This document shows, piece after piece, positions 9,520 through 17,816 of a DNA stretch of 64,000 nucleotides. How positions within the stretch are numbered: position 1 is the stretch's first letter; every line of letters begins with the position of its first letter. The position numbers and the translations under genes were made by a program. Source of the stretch: Gimesia aquarii (GTDB lineage: Bacteria > Planctomycetota > Planctomycetia > Planctomycetales > Planctomycetaceae); NCBI RefSeq assembly GCF_007748175.1, contig NZ_CP037422.1, positions 1,714,528 through 1,778,527 on the forward strand, read 5' to 3'. Under the pieces are notes generated by a model that saw only the letters and a program-made list of their open reading frames with translations, searched no databases and was not told the DNA's origin.

Positions 9520-9909
9520 TTACGATGTCGATCTTGATGTTGTTGCTCCCAAATGCCATCGACACATTTTTGCAATTCTCTCCGGTTCCAAACTACCTGT
9601 TTGCAAATGAAAGACTCCCAACTCTCGGAGTGCCCATTCCAGATTTTGGAGAGGTTCTTCCGAGAAAATGATGACAGGGAACGAGACTCTAGCTGACAGG
9701 CACCTTTGTAAAAACTGCAAACAAATTTGCTTACTAATACTCAGGTTAATAACTACAACGAGTTCTGCCTGGTTTTCCTTAAGACATTGCTGAAACAAAT
9801 TGGACTCAGAGGAAAATCCACGAATGCTCCAATCGGTCTCCTTTTCAAATTGCCATTGAAGCTCAGACCCAATGTGTGTCCGCTCTTCAAGAACAAACAC
9901 TTTTCTCAT
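9520..9909 (-). CDS. CheY-like receiver domain without phospho-acceptor Asp
   Basis: This 129-residue protein has the alternating beta-alpha pattern of a response-regulator receiver domain: MRKVFVLEERTHIGSELQW, AELVVVINLS, FPVIIFSEE and LGVFHLQTGS fall at the expected strands. At the end of strand 3, where the phosphorylated Asp should be, the sequence reads VVVINLS with no Asp, and the acidic pair at the end of strand 1 is replaced by a Glu-Glu at VLEERT. It is therefore probably a pseudo-receiver that works by protein contact, or a diverged family with the same fold. No histidine kinase or output domain lies next to it. Confidence 0.5.
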   Translation of the reverse strand: MRKVFVLEERTHIGSELQWQFEKETDWSIRGFSSESNLFQQCLKENQAELVVVINLSISKQICLQFLQRCLSARVSFPVIIFSEEPLQNLEWALRELGVFHLQTGSLEPERIAKMCRWHLGATTSRSTS

Positions 9910-10407
9910 ACAACACCATTAAAATTAAACATATGACCACATAAAACCTGCCTATTTCATTTGCATTGTGTGACTTTATCTCAATCCTATACATGCCTCA
10001 CTTGAATACAACTCATTCGAGGACTCAGGAAGGACTACTAAGTCGGATTTTTTATGAATTCCAGATTTGAGGCGAAAGTAGCTATTTCTAAGGGATCTAA
10101 AATATACAAACAGACACAAGTAATTCTGCTAAAGAATGAAGTGATGGCACTCCCTGGTCACTGCCACAAACAAAGTGACCTCATAATCGATATAAGCGAC
10201 CTTTCAGGACCCACTTTGGGGGAAGACACGACAATTTTGTGTTTATTCAAGGACTATTGGGCAATTATCGCCGAAAAGATAATCAGGTTTACCTTTTTAA
10301 TTACGTGAGGCTATGGACTCTCAGGTTGATCGGGAAACCTCACCTGAATCAACCATGACAGAGTACCTCACGACCGTCCACGAAGCGAATCCTTGGAGAT
10401 TGCCTAA
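9910..10407. other. Intergenic region upstream of the Cys-rich protein gene
   Basis: About 500 bases without a convincing gene. An 84-codon frame at 10054-10308 has no ribosome site at a usable distance, no recognisable motif and a composition unlike its neighbours; I do not call it. The promoter of the cysteine-rich gene should lie here. A GGTTGAT...ATCAACC pairing near 10327-10355 is short with a long loop and not compelling. Confidence 0.4.
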
Positions 10408-10875
10408 ATGAAATTGTTAAGTTATGTTGCCGCCGTTGCGGTTGTTTGTTGTGCTGGCGTATCTGCTGAAGCTGCTAGCTTCCTTGGTAAAGGATGCTGT
10501 GCTCCTGCTCCTACATGCTGTGCCCCAGCTCCTAAAACTTGTTGCGCTCCTGCTCCTAAGTGTTGTGCACCAGCTCCCAAAACTTGCTGTGCTCCTGCAC
10601 CTAAGACTTGCTGTGCTCCAGCTCCTAAGACCTGCTGCAACACATGTGATAACTCATGCTGTGGTCGTAAAAAACTGTTCAGAGGAAACTTCATGAACCG
10701 TTGCAAAGACCGTTGCGGAAAGATGTTCAATCGTTGCAAAGATCGTTGCCGTAAAGTAAAAATTCGTTGCTGCAAGCACAAGTCTCGAAGCTGCTGTGCT
10801 CCAGCTCCTACTTGCTGTGCACCAGCTCCAAAGCCAACTTGCTGTGCTCCAGCTCCAAAGTCTTGCTGCAACTAA
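10408..10875 (+). CDS. Secreted Cys-rich CCAPAP-repeat protein
   Basis: This 155-residue protein has a signal peptide (MKLLSYVAAVAVVCCAGVSA) and a mature part dominated by cysteine pairs. Nine CCAPAP units joined by K, T, KT or KPT occur in two blocks, six before and three after a central basic stretch containing two CKDRC motifs (NRCKDRCGKMFNRCKDRC). I count 33 cysteines in total, 31 after the signal region. The repeats use different codons for the same residues, so the pattern is kept at protein level. GGAGA lies eight bases before the ATG. Possible roles are a disulfide-linked surface or wall component or a metal-binding protein; planctomycete envelopes contain cysteine-rich proteins, but nothing here proves that. 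It appears monocistronic, with hairpins downstream. Confidence 0.8.
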   Translation: MKLLSYVAAVAVVCCAGVSAEAASFLGKGCCAPAPTCCAPAPKTCCAPAPKCCAPAPKTCCAPAPKTCCAPAPKTCCNTCDNSCCGRKKLFRGNFMNRCKDRCGKMFNRCKDRCRKVKIRCCKHKSRSCCAPAPTCCAPAPKPTCCAPAPKSCCN

Positions 10876-10969
10876 TTCGAATTTGAGGAACTTCTGCAAT
10901 CCCAAGACAACACTAAATGGGATTGGCCAATCAGGTCCGAAAGGCAGCTTCCAGTATCGTGAACGTCAA

Positions 10970-10994
10970 GTCCGAGGGAATTTTTCCCTCGGAC
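10970..10994 (+). terminator. Strong hairpin downstream of the Cys-rich gene
   Basis: GTCCGAGGGAA and TTCCCTCGGAC form a perfect 11-bp stem with a TTT loop, about 95 bases after the stop codon. No T-run follows, so it may stabilise the transcript end or act as a terminator of another type. Confidence 0.5.
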
Positions 10995-11088
10995 AGACTT
11001 CTCAACACGAAAGTTTTTTTGAAGCTTAGAATTGAACAACAGGAATTCCTTTTTTTTTGAGAATTTGCACTTGGTAGCTATAAAAATT

Positions 11089-11127
11089 AAAAATGATGTC
11101 TCTCTTTTGGAGAAACATCATTTTTTT
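11089..11127 (+). terminator. Rho-independent terminator
   Basis: AAAATGATGT and ACATCATTTT pair around a short loop with an inner TCT/AGA match, followed by seven T residues. It lies about 215 bases past the Cys-rich gene and is the best candidate for the end of that transcript. Confidence 0.7.
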
Positions 11128-11217
11128 ATGCGCAGTCAAATAATAGCGTTCTTTTAAAAGCGGCGCTCTTTCATTTGTTATCAAAACGTTTTAGACTCAT
11201 TTTACAGATTAAAGAAG

Positions 11218-11595
11218 GTGGTAACATCCGAACAAAATCACCCTTGTGAACATGATTCTATGAAAATTGATGATTTACTTAAACGATTTCAATGGGAACA
11301 AATCCCCAACACAAATGGTCGTTTTACTCTCAGCCAGCAAGAGACACTGCTCTCGGTCGAAGCACTTCTCGGTTCTGAAGAAGTGGAAATCAAGCAGTAC
11401 CCATCTGCCCACCCCCAGGAAATGATTCATGTCGTCGAACTCGAAGACGGTGGTTTGATCTGCTATGAGCGAAAAGACGCTTCATTTCTCCACACTTTAA
11501 ATTCTCAAAATATGTTCAAAAGGAAGCAGTGGGAGTTAGGCATCATCTCCTTCAGCCCACGACAAGTTCCTGATGACAGTCAACAAGATTCTTAA
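11218..11595 (+). CDS. Small protein of unknown function
   Basis: A 125-residue acidic protein with no recognised family. It is predicted cytoplasmic: no signal peptide or membrane helix is visible. The sequence between residues ~15 and 110 looks folded, with alternating polar and hydrophobic positions (IDDLLKRFQWEQIP, LLSVEALLGSEEVEIKQY, MIHVVELEDGGLICYERKDA). GTG at 11218 opens the frame but AAGAAGG sits too close to it; ATG at 11260 is a plausible later start, leaving 111 residues. It is not obviously linked to the DUF427 gene downstream, which has its own ribosome site. Confidence 0.55.
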   Translation: MVTSEQNHPCEHDSMKIDDLLKRFQWEQIPNTNGRFTLSQQETLLSVEALLGSEEVEIKQYPSAHPQEMIHVVELEDGGLICYERKDASFLHTLNSQNMFKRKQWELGIISFSPRQVPDDSQQDS

Positions 11596-11809
11596 GATGA
11601 GGATCACGATTGTCTATTCACGACTCAGTGCTGTTATCTGATTTAAAAATTTAATTCGTATTTTTTTTAAAGAGCAACCTTATTTTTAAAAAAATTCGAT
11701 AGCATTCAAATCAAACTTAGCTAGTATAGTCTTGGGCAACCTCGTTAAACATCTATTCTCAAGTCGTTTATTAGTATCATTATTTGAATCTAATAATGAG
11801 GAGTTCAGT

Positions 11810-12094
11810 GTGCCCAAAGCGATTTGGAATGAGGCTGTCTTAGTTGAATCTGATGACGTCATTACCATAGATGGGGATATCTATTTTCCCCTGGAGTCAG
11901 TAAATAGTAATTTTCTCAAGAAGAGTTCGTCTACTTCTACCAGTCCTTATAAAGGTAAAGCTTTCTTTTATGACGTGATTGTGAACGACAAGATGAACCG
12001 TGATGCCGCCTGGTATTATTTAGAGCCTGAGCAAGAGTACGAGCAACTTAAAAATCGGATTGCCTTCTGGAAAGGCATCGAACTACAGCAATAA
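11810..12094 (+). CDS. DUF427-family protein
   Basis: A short conserved cytoplasmic protein of the DUF427 family, whose biochemical role is not established. The family pattern is clear: VPKAIWNEAVLVESDDV at the N-terminus, IDGDIYFPLESVN, a central SPYKGKAFFYDVIV, NRDAAWYYLEP, and LKNRIAFWKGIEL at the end. GTG at 11810 is chosen as start because AGGAG lies six bases upstream and the resulting length of 94 residues equals the usual family size. The frame stays open to 11732, but the extra residues do not match the family. Confidence 0.85.
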   Translation: MPKAIWNEAVLVESDDVITIDGDIYFPLESVNSNFLKKSSSTSTSPYKGKAFFYDVIVNDKMNRDAAWYYLEPEQEYEQLKNRIAFWKGIELQQ

Positions 12095-12119
12095 CCTTCA
12101 ATCGAATTCAGACTGTTAA

Positions 12120-13394
12120 TTACAGTCCATACCAGGTGATCAACTTCTTGATATCCTGAGAACGAGATAGATTCCGTACTCGGCTACGGAAATGAGGCAT
12201 ACCGAATACAGGTGAATAACCGTGGTGATGGTCCGCAATGGCCATGGCTTCATTCACATCTTCTACCTGTAAAGTTGACCTGCCTTCACTGACAGCGATC
12301 CAACGCGCGATCCACATAATCGCCGGGAACATCAGTGCCAAATGGTAAAATCCTTCGACAAAAGGAATGTCGTAATAAGCCGCTCCCAAAAAATGTAGTC
12401 CCTGAATTTTCACGCGGTAATAGCGGGCAAATAGTTTTTCAGACTCTGACGGCAATGCTCCAAACGATTCCTCTAATTGTGAGAAAGGAACGGCTGCAAA
12501 TCGATCCTGTAAACAGGGAATATTACCTTTTCCTAAAGTGAATTTCAGGGCTGAGCGAAATAACGATAAACGTCTTATTAACCCCCGGGAAGCTTCTGCA
12601 TAGGTATCTTTCCTTGCGTATTGTGCCGCCAGTAAGCGGAATTGAATTCCTCCCAACCTGCTGATCGGAGTTCTGCTTAATTCCAGATCTCCCGGATACT
12701 CCTGCACGATCGCCTGACTGATCAACGAAAGAAACTCATCCAGGCGTTCTCCTCGAATGGTCTCAAACCGTGATTGCTCTATTAACTCCACCCAGGCAAG
12801 TGCACGCAACAGGTTGATTAAAAATCGCGTTTCTGATGACTGGAATAACTGGCTTAATGAGCCAACAACTTTTAATGTGTCCGGCCACCCAAGAGATTCT
12901 TTCGCGGTGAGGCGGGGAGGCGGTGGTGTTTTTCGGCGTTTGGGGAGAACCTGATCTACGATTTTTCGAATCTCGGTAGATTGTTGATCAACTCGCTTAC
13001 CAAGATTGGAGACCACAGAAGGACAACTGAATCGTAAACTAACGGCGATATCATTACCTGCCGGATGAAAAGCGTAGGGATACACCTGACATGCCAATGG
13101 TTTCGCCGGCTCGCCAAACTTGGCGTGGATGCGGCATAAGCCCTTTTCGTCAAGAAAAATGCAGGAACCATCCTCCTGATGAGCCAGTCGATAGCGATTA
13201 CTGACAGGTGAAAGCCCTATCTTCACAAAGACAGGCTGGCCTGTGGGAATCGATTCATCCTGATCCCAACGCTGTTTTTCAATCCGCTCTTTTTCTTCTG
13301 TTGTGATTTCGATCTCATGTTGCCTGCAACAACCAGCACAACTGTGGCAGTTCCAGTTTTGGATCGTAGGGAGTTTTAATTGAGGGGCTGGCAT
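12120..13394 (-). CDS. YkgJ-family cysteine cluster protein
   Basis: This 424-residue protein begins with the cysteine cluster of the YkgJ family (CHSCAGCCRQHEIEIT, then DGSCIFLDEKGLCRIH and PLACQVYPYAFHP), thought to bind zinc or an Fe-S cluster. The cluster occupies about the first 110 residues. Similar modules occur in FliB-type flagellin lysine methylases, and the long C-terminal helical region here could be compared with them, but I cannot confirm that function. ATG at 13394 is preferred over GTG at 13415, because the peptide before it matches nothing. It converges on the DUF427 gene with 25 bases between the stops. Confidence 0.75.
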   Translation of the reverse strand: MPAPQLKLPTIQNWNCHSCAGCCRQHEIEITTEEKERIEKQRWDQDESIPTGQPVFVKIGLSPVSNRYRLAHQEDGSCIFLDEKGLCRIHAKFGEPAKPLACQVYPYAFHPAGNDIAVSLRFSCPSVVSNLGKRVDQQSTEIRKIVDQVLPKRRKTPPPPRLTAKESLGWPDTLKVVGSLSQLFQSSETRFLINLLRALAWVELIEQSRFETIRGERLDEFLSLISQAIVQEYPGDLELSRTPISRLGGIQFRLLAAQYARKDTYAEASRGLIRRLSLFRSALKFTLGKGNIPCLQDRFAAVPFSQLEESFGALPSESEKLFARYYRVKIQGLHFLGAAYYDIPFVEGFYHLALMFPAIMWIARWIAVSEGRSTLQVEDVNEAMAIADHHHGYSPVFGMPHFRSRVRNLSRSQDIKKLITWYGL

Positions 13395-13760
13395 ACAAAT
13401 TCTTAATGAAAACACTTTTCTGTGGAAATAAGGCTTATACTTATTGTAAAGATTACAAAAACGAAACGCAAAGTCACTGTTCTAGCGAACTTTCTGGTCA
13501 AGATTTCTCAGGGAGGGGAGAGAATCCCATTTTCGGTATAGACATATATTGAAGATTCTCTAAAATCCCGCACGCTTACTGAAACAAGACTGTTTTTGTA
13601 TTCGTCTCCCCGCAGAGACATATTCACATCAATCCCCGCTGTATGTGAAGCAAAAATGTTCGAACCACACGTTTCAGTTAGCACCTGTCCCTGGATTTTT
13701 CCCTTTCTGTAGATCACCAATCTCTTCCGGGAAATCACTTGGAACTTTAAGGACCCTATC
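13395..13760. other. Intergenic region between divergent genes
   Basis: About 365 bases between the YkgJ-type gene and the Asn-rich lipoprotein gene. Open frames here on both strands overlap the lipoprotein gene or lack motifs, so I read the region as divergent promoters. AAGGA precedes the lipoprotein start. Confidence 0.45.
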
Positions 13761-15107
13761 ATGTCTGTACGATTTCTATTCAACATCAGCTGGTGCGCTC
13801 TGTTGGGCTGCACGATTTCCGGGTGTTACTCTTACCATCAGTATCCTTACGGTGGTACCTATCCCGGCCCTTACGGATCACCAGGGCCTTATGAGATGGG
13901 GCCTGGAACAGTCGCGCCAGGTAGTATTCCACCTGGAAACTATCCTGTGCAGCCCGATCTTGGTCAGCCAGTACCTCCACCTCAAGGCTCATCTATACCT
14001 TCAGGTTCTGACAATAATGGAGGCGCTTTCCCCAGCAACACAAATTACGATGGTGTTGATACCCAGTGGAAACAACCAATCAATAGTACTCCGAGCGCAG
14101 GAACCAATAGCCAGCCTCCCTTTGGTGCTAATCCAACAGCGTCTGGAAATAACTCAAACCCCAGTAGAGGATTAAATAGCAAGGGAGCAGTTCCCAGCTA
14201 TGAAGACCCCAATCAGAATTTTGGCACCCCACTCACTCCCGATAATGAATTCCCCGCAAATAACAATAATACATTTCCAAACAATGCCGATAATCAATTC
14301 GAAAGTAATCAGAATCCTCAACCAATTGGTACGGATTCAACACAAATGAAGGATCAATTCGCTCCCAGCGAAAATGATCAATTCAAACAAAATGACAACT
14401 CGGGGTTTAGCGTTCCACAACCTGTGCAACAGCAAAGTTTCGAAAGCAGCAGTGATGCTTTTAATGAAAACCCCGCCGAATTTAAAGAGAATCCCAGCGA
14501 CAGTTTTAATAGTCCCCCCAGCGATAGTTTTAATGCGAATCCGAATGATAGTTTTGAAGCAAATCCCCAAAACAGCAGTCCCGATTTCGGAGCGCCCATC
14601 AACAGTTTTCCAGAAAACAATAATGATGCTGCCTTTGGTCCCAACAGCAGTTCACTGATGAAACCCTCTTCAAACAAAGTCAGCCATGCAAATCACCAAA
14701 CTCCCGCATCTGGACCTCAACTCGTAAAATCAGATCCCTTTCTGACTCCTGCGAAATTCCAATCGGCTTCTTTTGAGTCACCAGCAAAGAACTCCCACTT
14801 ACAAACTTCAGCCGCTAAATCTCCTTCTCCGTTCAATTATGACAAACAACACTATCGCTGGTTACGAGGTATTGTGGAATATGATGAGCAGGAAAAAAGC
14901 TGGAATATCACTTATAACGCGACCCCCGATCGCACAGATAAATTTGGTGGCAACATTGTAATTGTCGATGCTCAAGGGAAATTGAACCGCTTTACGAATG
15001 GAGATGTTGTGCTTCTGGATGGTCACATTGATGGCTCTCAACAAGACAAAATGGGAAAACCCTGCTATCGAATTTCCAAAGCACAGAGATTGATTCCCAA
15101 AAAATAA
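13761..15107 (+). CDS. Asn/Ser/Pro-rich lipoprotein of unknown function
   Basis: A lipoprotein signal is clear: ISWCALLGCTISGC, with the lipobox Cys at about residue 22. The next ~340 residues are low-complexity, rich in Asn, Pro, Gln, Ser and Gly, with short imperfect repeats of the type NPSDSFN/PPSDSFN/NPNDSFE around residues 240-270. Only the last ~85 residues look globular (HYRWLRGIVEYDEQEKSW through DVVLLDGHIDGSQQ and YRISKAQRL), probably a small beta-rich domain. The arrangement suggests a lipid-anchored, flexible stalk presenting a folded head at the envelope. No family is recognised. A terminator follows at 15194-15220. Confidence 0.75.
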   Translation: MSVRFLFNISWCALLGCTISGCYSYHQYPYGGTYPGPYGSPGPYEMGPGTVAPGSIPPGNYPVQPDLGQPVPPPQGSSIPSGSDNNGGAFPSNTNYDGVDTQWKQPINSTPSAGTNSQPPFGANPTASGNNSNPSRGLNSKGAVPSYEDPNQNFGTPLTPDNEFPANNNNTFPNNADNQFESNQNPQPIGTDSTQMKDQFAPSENDQFKQNDNSGFSVPQPVQQQSFESSSDAFNENPAEFKENPSDSFNSPPSDSFNANPNDSFEANPQNSSPDFGAPINSFPENNNDAAFGPNSSSLMKPSSNKVSHANHQTPASGPQLVKSDPFLTPAKFQSASFESPAKNSHLQTSAAKSPSPFNYDKQHYRWLRGIVEYDEQEKSWNITYNATPDRTDKFGGNIVIVDAQGKLNRFTNGDVVLLDGHIDGSQQDKMGKPCYRISKAQRLIPKK

Positions 15108-15564
15108 AGAACTATGCCAATCATCATTTGTCGTTATCAATCTAAACACAACTGTCGTTGACAATATTCACGACTTGAAATCCCGTTGTATTTAATCCCT
15201 GAAAAACAGGGATTTTTTTATTGCTTGACACGGCCGTCCCTCCCCTTAAACTGCGCAATCTGCGTCGCGCGCGTGGAACTGATATTTTCCCGCTGAACAG
15301 TTCCGTACCTGTTGTTTTAAGCATCATAAAATCGACTGTTTTTTGACGCTCGGAATCTGAACACGGCGAATGCGTTTCGAATGTATCGTATCGATTCGTG
15401 ATATCTTCAAACGCGATCGACCACATATGAAGTCGCTTCATTATCCGCTCGTGCAGCTTCAGCGTTGCTTCACACAACAAACACTGCTTGACCCCCTCAC
15501 GCCGTTTCGCATTATAGGCACTGTTAGAAAAACAGATCCTCCATAAATACAGGAAATCGAATTC
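15108..15564. other. Intergenic region, possible gene remnant
   Basis: After the terminator, bases ~15225-15560 have a higher GC content than the flanks. On the minus strand a frame stays open through this part and into the opposite gene. Its C-terminal half (for example AYNAKRREGVKQCLLCEA) looks somewhat protein-like but has no start or ribosome site outside the neighbouring gene. It may be a decayed remnant or chance. Confidence 0.35.
15194..15220 (+). terminator. Rho-independent terminator after the lipoprotein gene
   Basis: AATCCCTG and CAGGGATT pair as a perfect 8-bp stem with an AAAAA loop, followed by TTTTTA. It sits about 90 bases after the lipoprotein stop. Confidence 0.8.
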
Positions 15565-16026
15565 ATGACTGAACCTACTCAAAAGCCAAAGCGGAATATC
15601 TCGAAAGAACAACAGATTCAACTCGTTCGTCTGATCAAGAAAATGTTGGGGATGGCAAAATACACATCTGAAATTAAAAAAGCAGTACAACAAAAGTACG
15701 GCCTTTCGACTCGATCGGTGCAACGATATATCACACGGGCACGCCGCGAAATGGTTAAACATACAAAAATTTCTATCGAAGACCATGTGGCAGAAGCCTA
15801 CTATTTTTATCGAGGTATTCTGACTGATGAAAACTCCACTCAGCGCGATCGTCTTCGCGCCCGTGAACGCATTGATAAATTACTGGGGCTGGATAGTCCC
15901 ACACGAACGCACAAAAAAGAACTTCATCTCGATCTGACACCAGCACAAATACAAGCGATGTCTGATGAAGAACTCGAAAAAACGTATCAACTTTTATGCA
16001 ATGAAGCATCAACCGATTCTAGATGA
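15565..16026 (+). CDS. Small HTH protein, terminase-small-subunit-like
   Basis: A basic 153-residue protein. Residues ~15-65 look like a helix-turn-helix (IKKMLGMAKYTSEIKKAVQQ, then YGLSTRSVQRYITRARREM), followed by a helical, charged region (TQRDRLRARERIDKLLGL) and a short acidic tail (LTPAQIQAMSDEELEKTYQL). This order, HTH then a helical domain then a conserved acidic tail, is like that of phage terminase small subunits and related orphan proteins. No large terminase, portal or other phage gene is nearby, so it is probably an orphan DNA-binding protein. AGGAA lies nine bases before the ATG. Confidence 0.6.
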   Translation: MTEPTQKPKRNISKEQQIQLVRLIKKMLGMAKYTSEIKKAVQQKYGLSTRSVQRYITRARREMVKHTKISIEDHVAEAYYFYRGILTDENSTQRDRLRARERIDKLLGLDSPTRTHKKELHLDLTPAQIQAMSDEELEKTYQLLCNEASTDSR

Positions 16027-16296
16027 TAGAATCTGACTGCTGTAGCTGAAAATTGAGCAGTATCTAGGAACACTCTCAGCTCGCCTAGTTCAAGTACAAT
16101 TTGAAGCTTTAACAACATCGGACGACCTGAACTTTGTATCGCTGTTTCGTGTCATCAGCTTATCCAACCGAATTCATTTTAAACTGAGTTTAGTGAAGCA
16201 GACTGCTTTTACGGGGAACCCTTTTCATTATGAGGTTTCGTGCTAAAATTCAAATAGAATATTAATTTCGTACTCTAAAGACTGAAACAACAAATC

Positions 16297-17532
16297 ATGG
16301 TTGCCAATATCACTTCAATTCGGCACGATTTTCCGATTCTCAATACAAAACTTCCCAACGGGCAGCATCTCGTTTATCTGGATAGTGGTGCTTCGGCACA
16401 GCGCCCTCAGGTTGTCATTGATAAAATATCCGAAATTTATGAGCACTATTACTCCAACGTGCACCGTGGCGTGCATCAACTGGGAGATCGGGTTACTACA
16501 GAAATGGAGGCCGCTCGCGCTCGCGTCCAAACATTTATCGGCGCGAGTTATCCGGAAGAGATTATTTTTACTTCCGGCACAACCATGTCCATCAACCTGG
16601 CCGCCCAGACTTGGGGACGTCATCACTTAAATGCGGGTGATGAAATTATTCTGAACGAAATGGAACATCACGCCAACTTTGTCCCCTGGCAGGCCATAGC
16701 CAAAGAACGTAACGCCACTTTAAAGTTCATTCAACTCACACCAGACGGACGGCTTGACCTGGAACATTATCACTCACTGCTTTCTTCTAAAACCAAAATG
16801 GTCGCCGTCACTGGTATGTCAAACATGTTGGGAACCATAAATCCGGTGGAAGAAATGGCACAGCGCGCTCATGAAGTTGGTGCATTGATTTTCGTCGACG
16901 GCGCCCAAAGTGTTCTGCACCAACCTGTGAATGTCATTGAGAGTGAAATCGATTTCCTTGCCTTTTCCGGACACAAATTGTTCGGCCCTTCGGGGATCGG
17001 TGTGTTATATGGACGCAAGGCGCTTCTGGAAACATTACCTCCCTTCCTGTTCGGTGGAAATATGATCTCCGAAGTTCACTGCGATCATTCCAGCTGGGCC
17101 AACATCCCTGCTCGTTTTGAAGCGGGTACGCCTCCCATAGCTGAAGCCATCGCTTTAGGAACTGCCATCGATTATGTCTCGCAACTCGGATTCGACACGA
17201 TCCAGGAGCAGGAGTATCTTCTCAGTCAGTATGCGCTACAAAAACTACAAGAAGTACCTGGCCTGCAAATTTATGGTCCTCAGGAACTGGAAATGAGAGG
17301 CGCCATTTTCAGTTTCAATATTGAAGGTGCTCATCCGGAAGATCTGGCCACACTGTTAGACCGCAAAGGGATCGCTGTCCGGCATGGCCATCATTGCACG
17401 ATGCCCTTGCATCAATGGTTGAACATCACAGCCAGCGTTCGCGCCAGTCTGACATTTTATAATACGACCGAAGAAATCGATGTGCTGATCGATGCGCTCG
17501 AATTTGCCAGAAAACGGCTTCGACTTGCTTGA
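16297..17532 (+). CDS. sufS: Cysteine desulfurase SufS
   Basis: A PLP-dependent class V aminotransferase-fold enzyme that removes sulfur from cysteine for Fe-S cluster assembly. The PLP lysine lies in FSGHKLFGPSGIG (about Lys227), with FTSGTTMSINLAA and VDGAQSVLHQ as cofactor-contact segments. The persulfide cysteine is in RHGHHCTMPLHQWL (about Cys367), the group II (SufS) pattern rather than IscS. The length of 411 residues fits the family. It seems monocistronic and ends in a terminator shared with the convergent cold-shock gene. Its partner sufE is about 8 kb upstream, near mrp; no sufBCD genes are visible here. Confidence 0.95.
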   Translation: MVANITSIRHDFPILNTKLPNGQHLVYLDSGASAQRPQVVIDKISEIYEHYYSNVHRGVHQLGDRVTTEMEAARARVQTFIGASYPEEIIFTSGTTMSINLAAQTWGRHHLNAGDEIILNEMEHHANFVPWQAIAKERNATLKFIQLTPDGRLDLEHYHSLLSSKTKMVAVTGMSNMLGTINPVEEMAQRAHEVGALIFVDGAQSVLHQPVNVIESEIDFLAFSGHKLFGPSGIGVLYGRKALLETLPPFLFGGNMISEVHCDHSSWANIPARFEAGTPPIAEAIALGTAIDYVSQLGFDTIQEQEYLLSQYALQKLQEVPGLQIYGPQELEMRGAIFSFNIEGAHPEDLATLLDRKGIAVRHGHHCTMPLHQWLNITASVRASLTFYNTTEEIDVLIDALEFARKRLRLA

Positions 17533-17564
17533 ACGATTTATGAACAGTCACTGATAAAGCCAAT

Positions 17565-17597
17565 AAAAAAAGCCGACGAGGTTTCGTCGGCTTTTTG
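17565..17597. terminator. Bidirectional terminator between sufS and csp
   Basis: AGCCGACGA and TCGTCGGCT form a perfect 9-bp stem with a four-base loop, flanked by an A-run on the left and a T-run on the right, so it can end transcription from both converging genes. Confidence 0.85.
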
Positions 17598-17618
17598 TCT
17601 CTTGTACGGGCTGAGAGC

Positions 17619-17816
17619 TTAGATAGGTTTTACGTTCTCTGCTCTTGGACCTTTTTCTCCACGTCCTTCTGTGAAAGAAACACGTTGACCTTCATAGAGT
17701 TGCTCGAATGTGATTCCTTCGAGGTTTGAAGAGTGGAAGAACAAGTCTCCGCTACCTTCAGTGTCGATAAATCCGAAGCCTTTTTGTGTCACTTTCTTGA
17801 TCGTACCTTCTGCCAT
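17619..17816 (-). CDS. Cold-shock domain protein (CspA family)
   Basis: A 65-residue single cold-shock domain that binds single-stranded RNA and DNA as a chaperone. The RNP motifs are intact: KGFGFIDTEG (RNP1) and DLFFHSSNL (RNP2), and the ending EGRGEKGPRAENVKPI is typical. Cold-shock genes often have long, structured 5' leaders, and the 690-base space upstream leaves room for one, though I cannot define it. The C-terminus meets the sufS transcript at the shared terminator. Confidence 0.95.
   Translation of the reverse strand: MAEGTIKKVTQKGFGFIDTEGSGDLFFHSSNLEGITFEQLYEGQRVSFTEGRGEKGPRAENVKPI

Larger units (their letters stand above)
10876..11217. other. 3' region of the Cys-rich gene, no further gene
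   Basis: About 340 bases holding the perfect hairpin at 10970-10994, a T-rich stretch around 11049, and the terminator at 11089-11127. I see no coding sequence. The promoter of the following small gene is probably in the last 80 bases. Confidence 0.5.

Noticed and set aside
10054-10308. 84-codon frame upstream of the Cys-rich gene
   Set aside because: No ribosome site at a usable distance, no motif, and an odd composition; more likely non-coding leader DNA.
10422-10871. 149-codon minus-strand frame with regular Ala/Gly/Gln repeats
   Set aside because: It is the mirror of the CCAPAP repeats of the + strand gene; the regularity comes from the repeat, not from coding.
13508-13813. 101-codon minus-strand frame upstream of the Asn-rich lipoprotein
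   Set aside because: It overlaps the lipoprotein signal region on the other strand and has no recognisable features or start context.
15142-15786. 214-codon minus-strand frame over the intergenic region and the HTH gene
   Set aside because: Its start lies inside the opposite-strand HTH gene, which has a good ribosome site and a coherent domain. Only the intergenic part is noted as a possible remnant.
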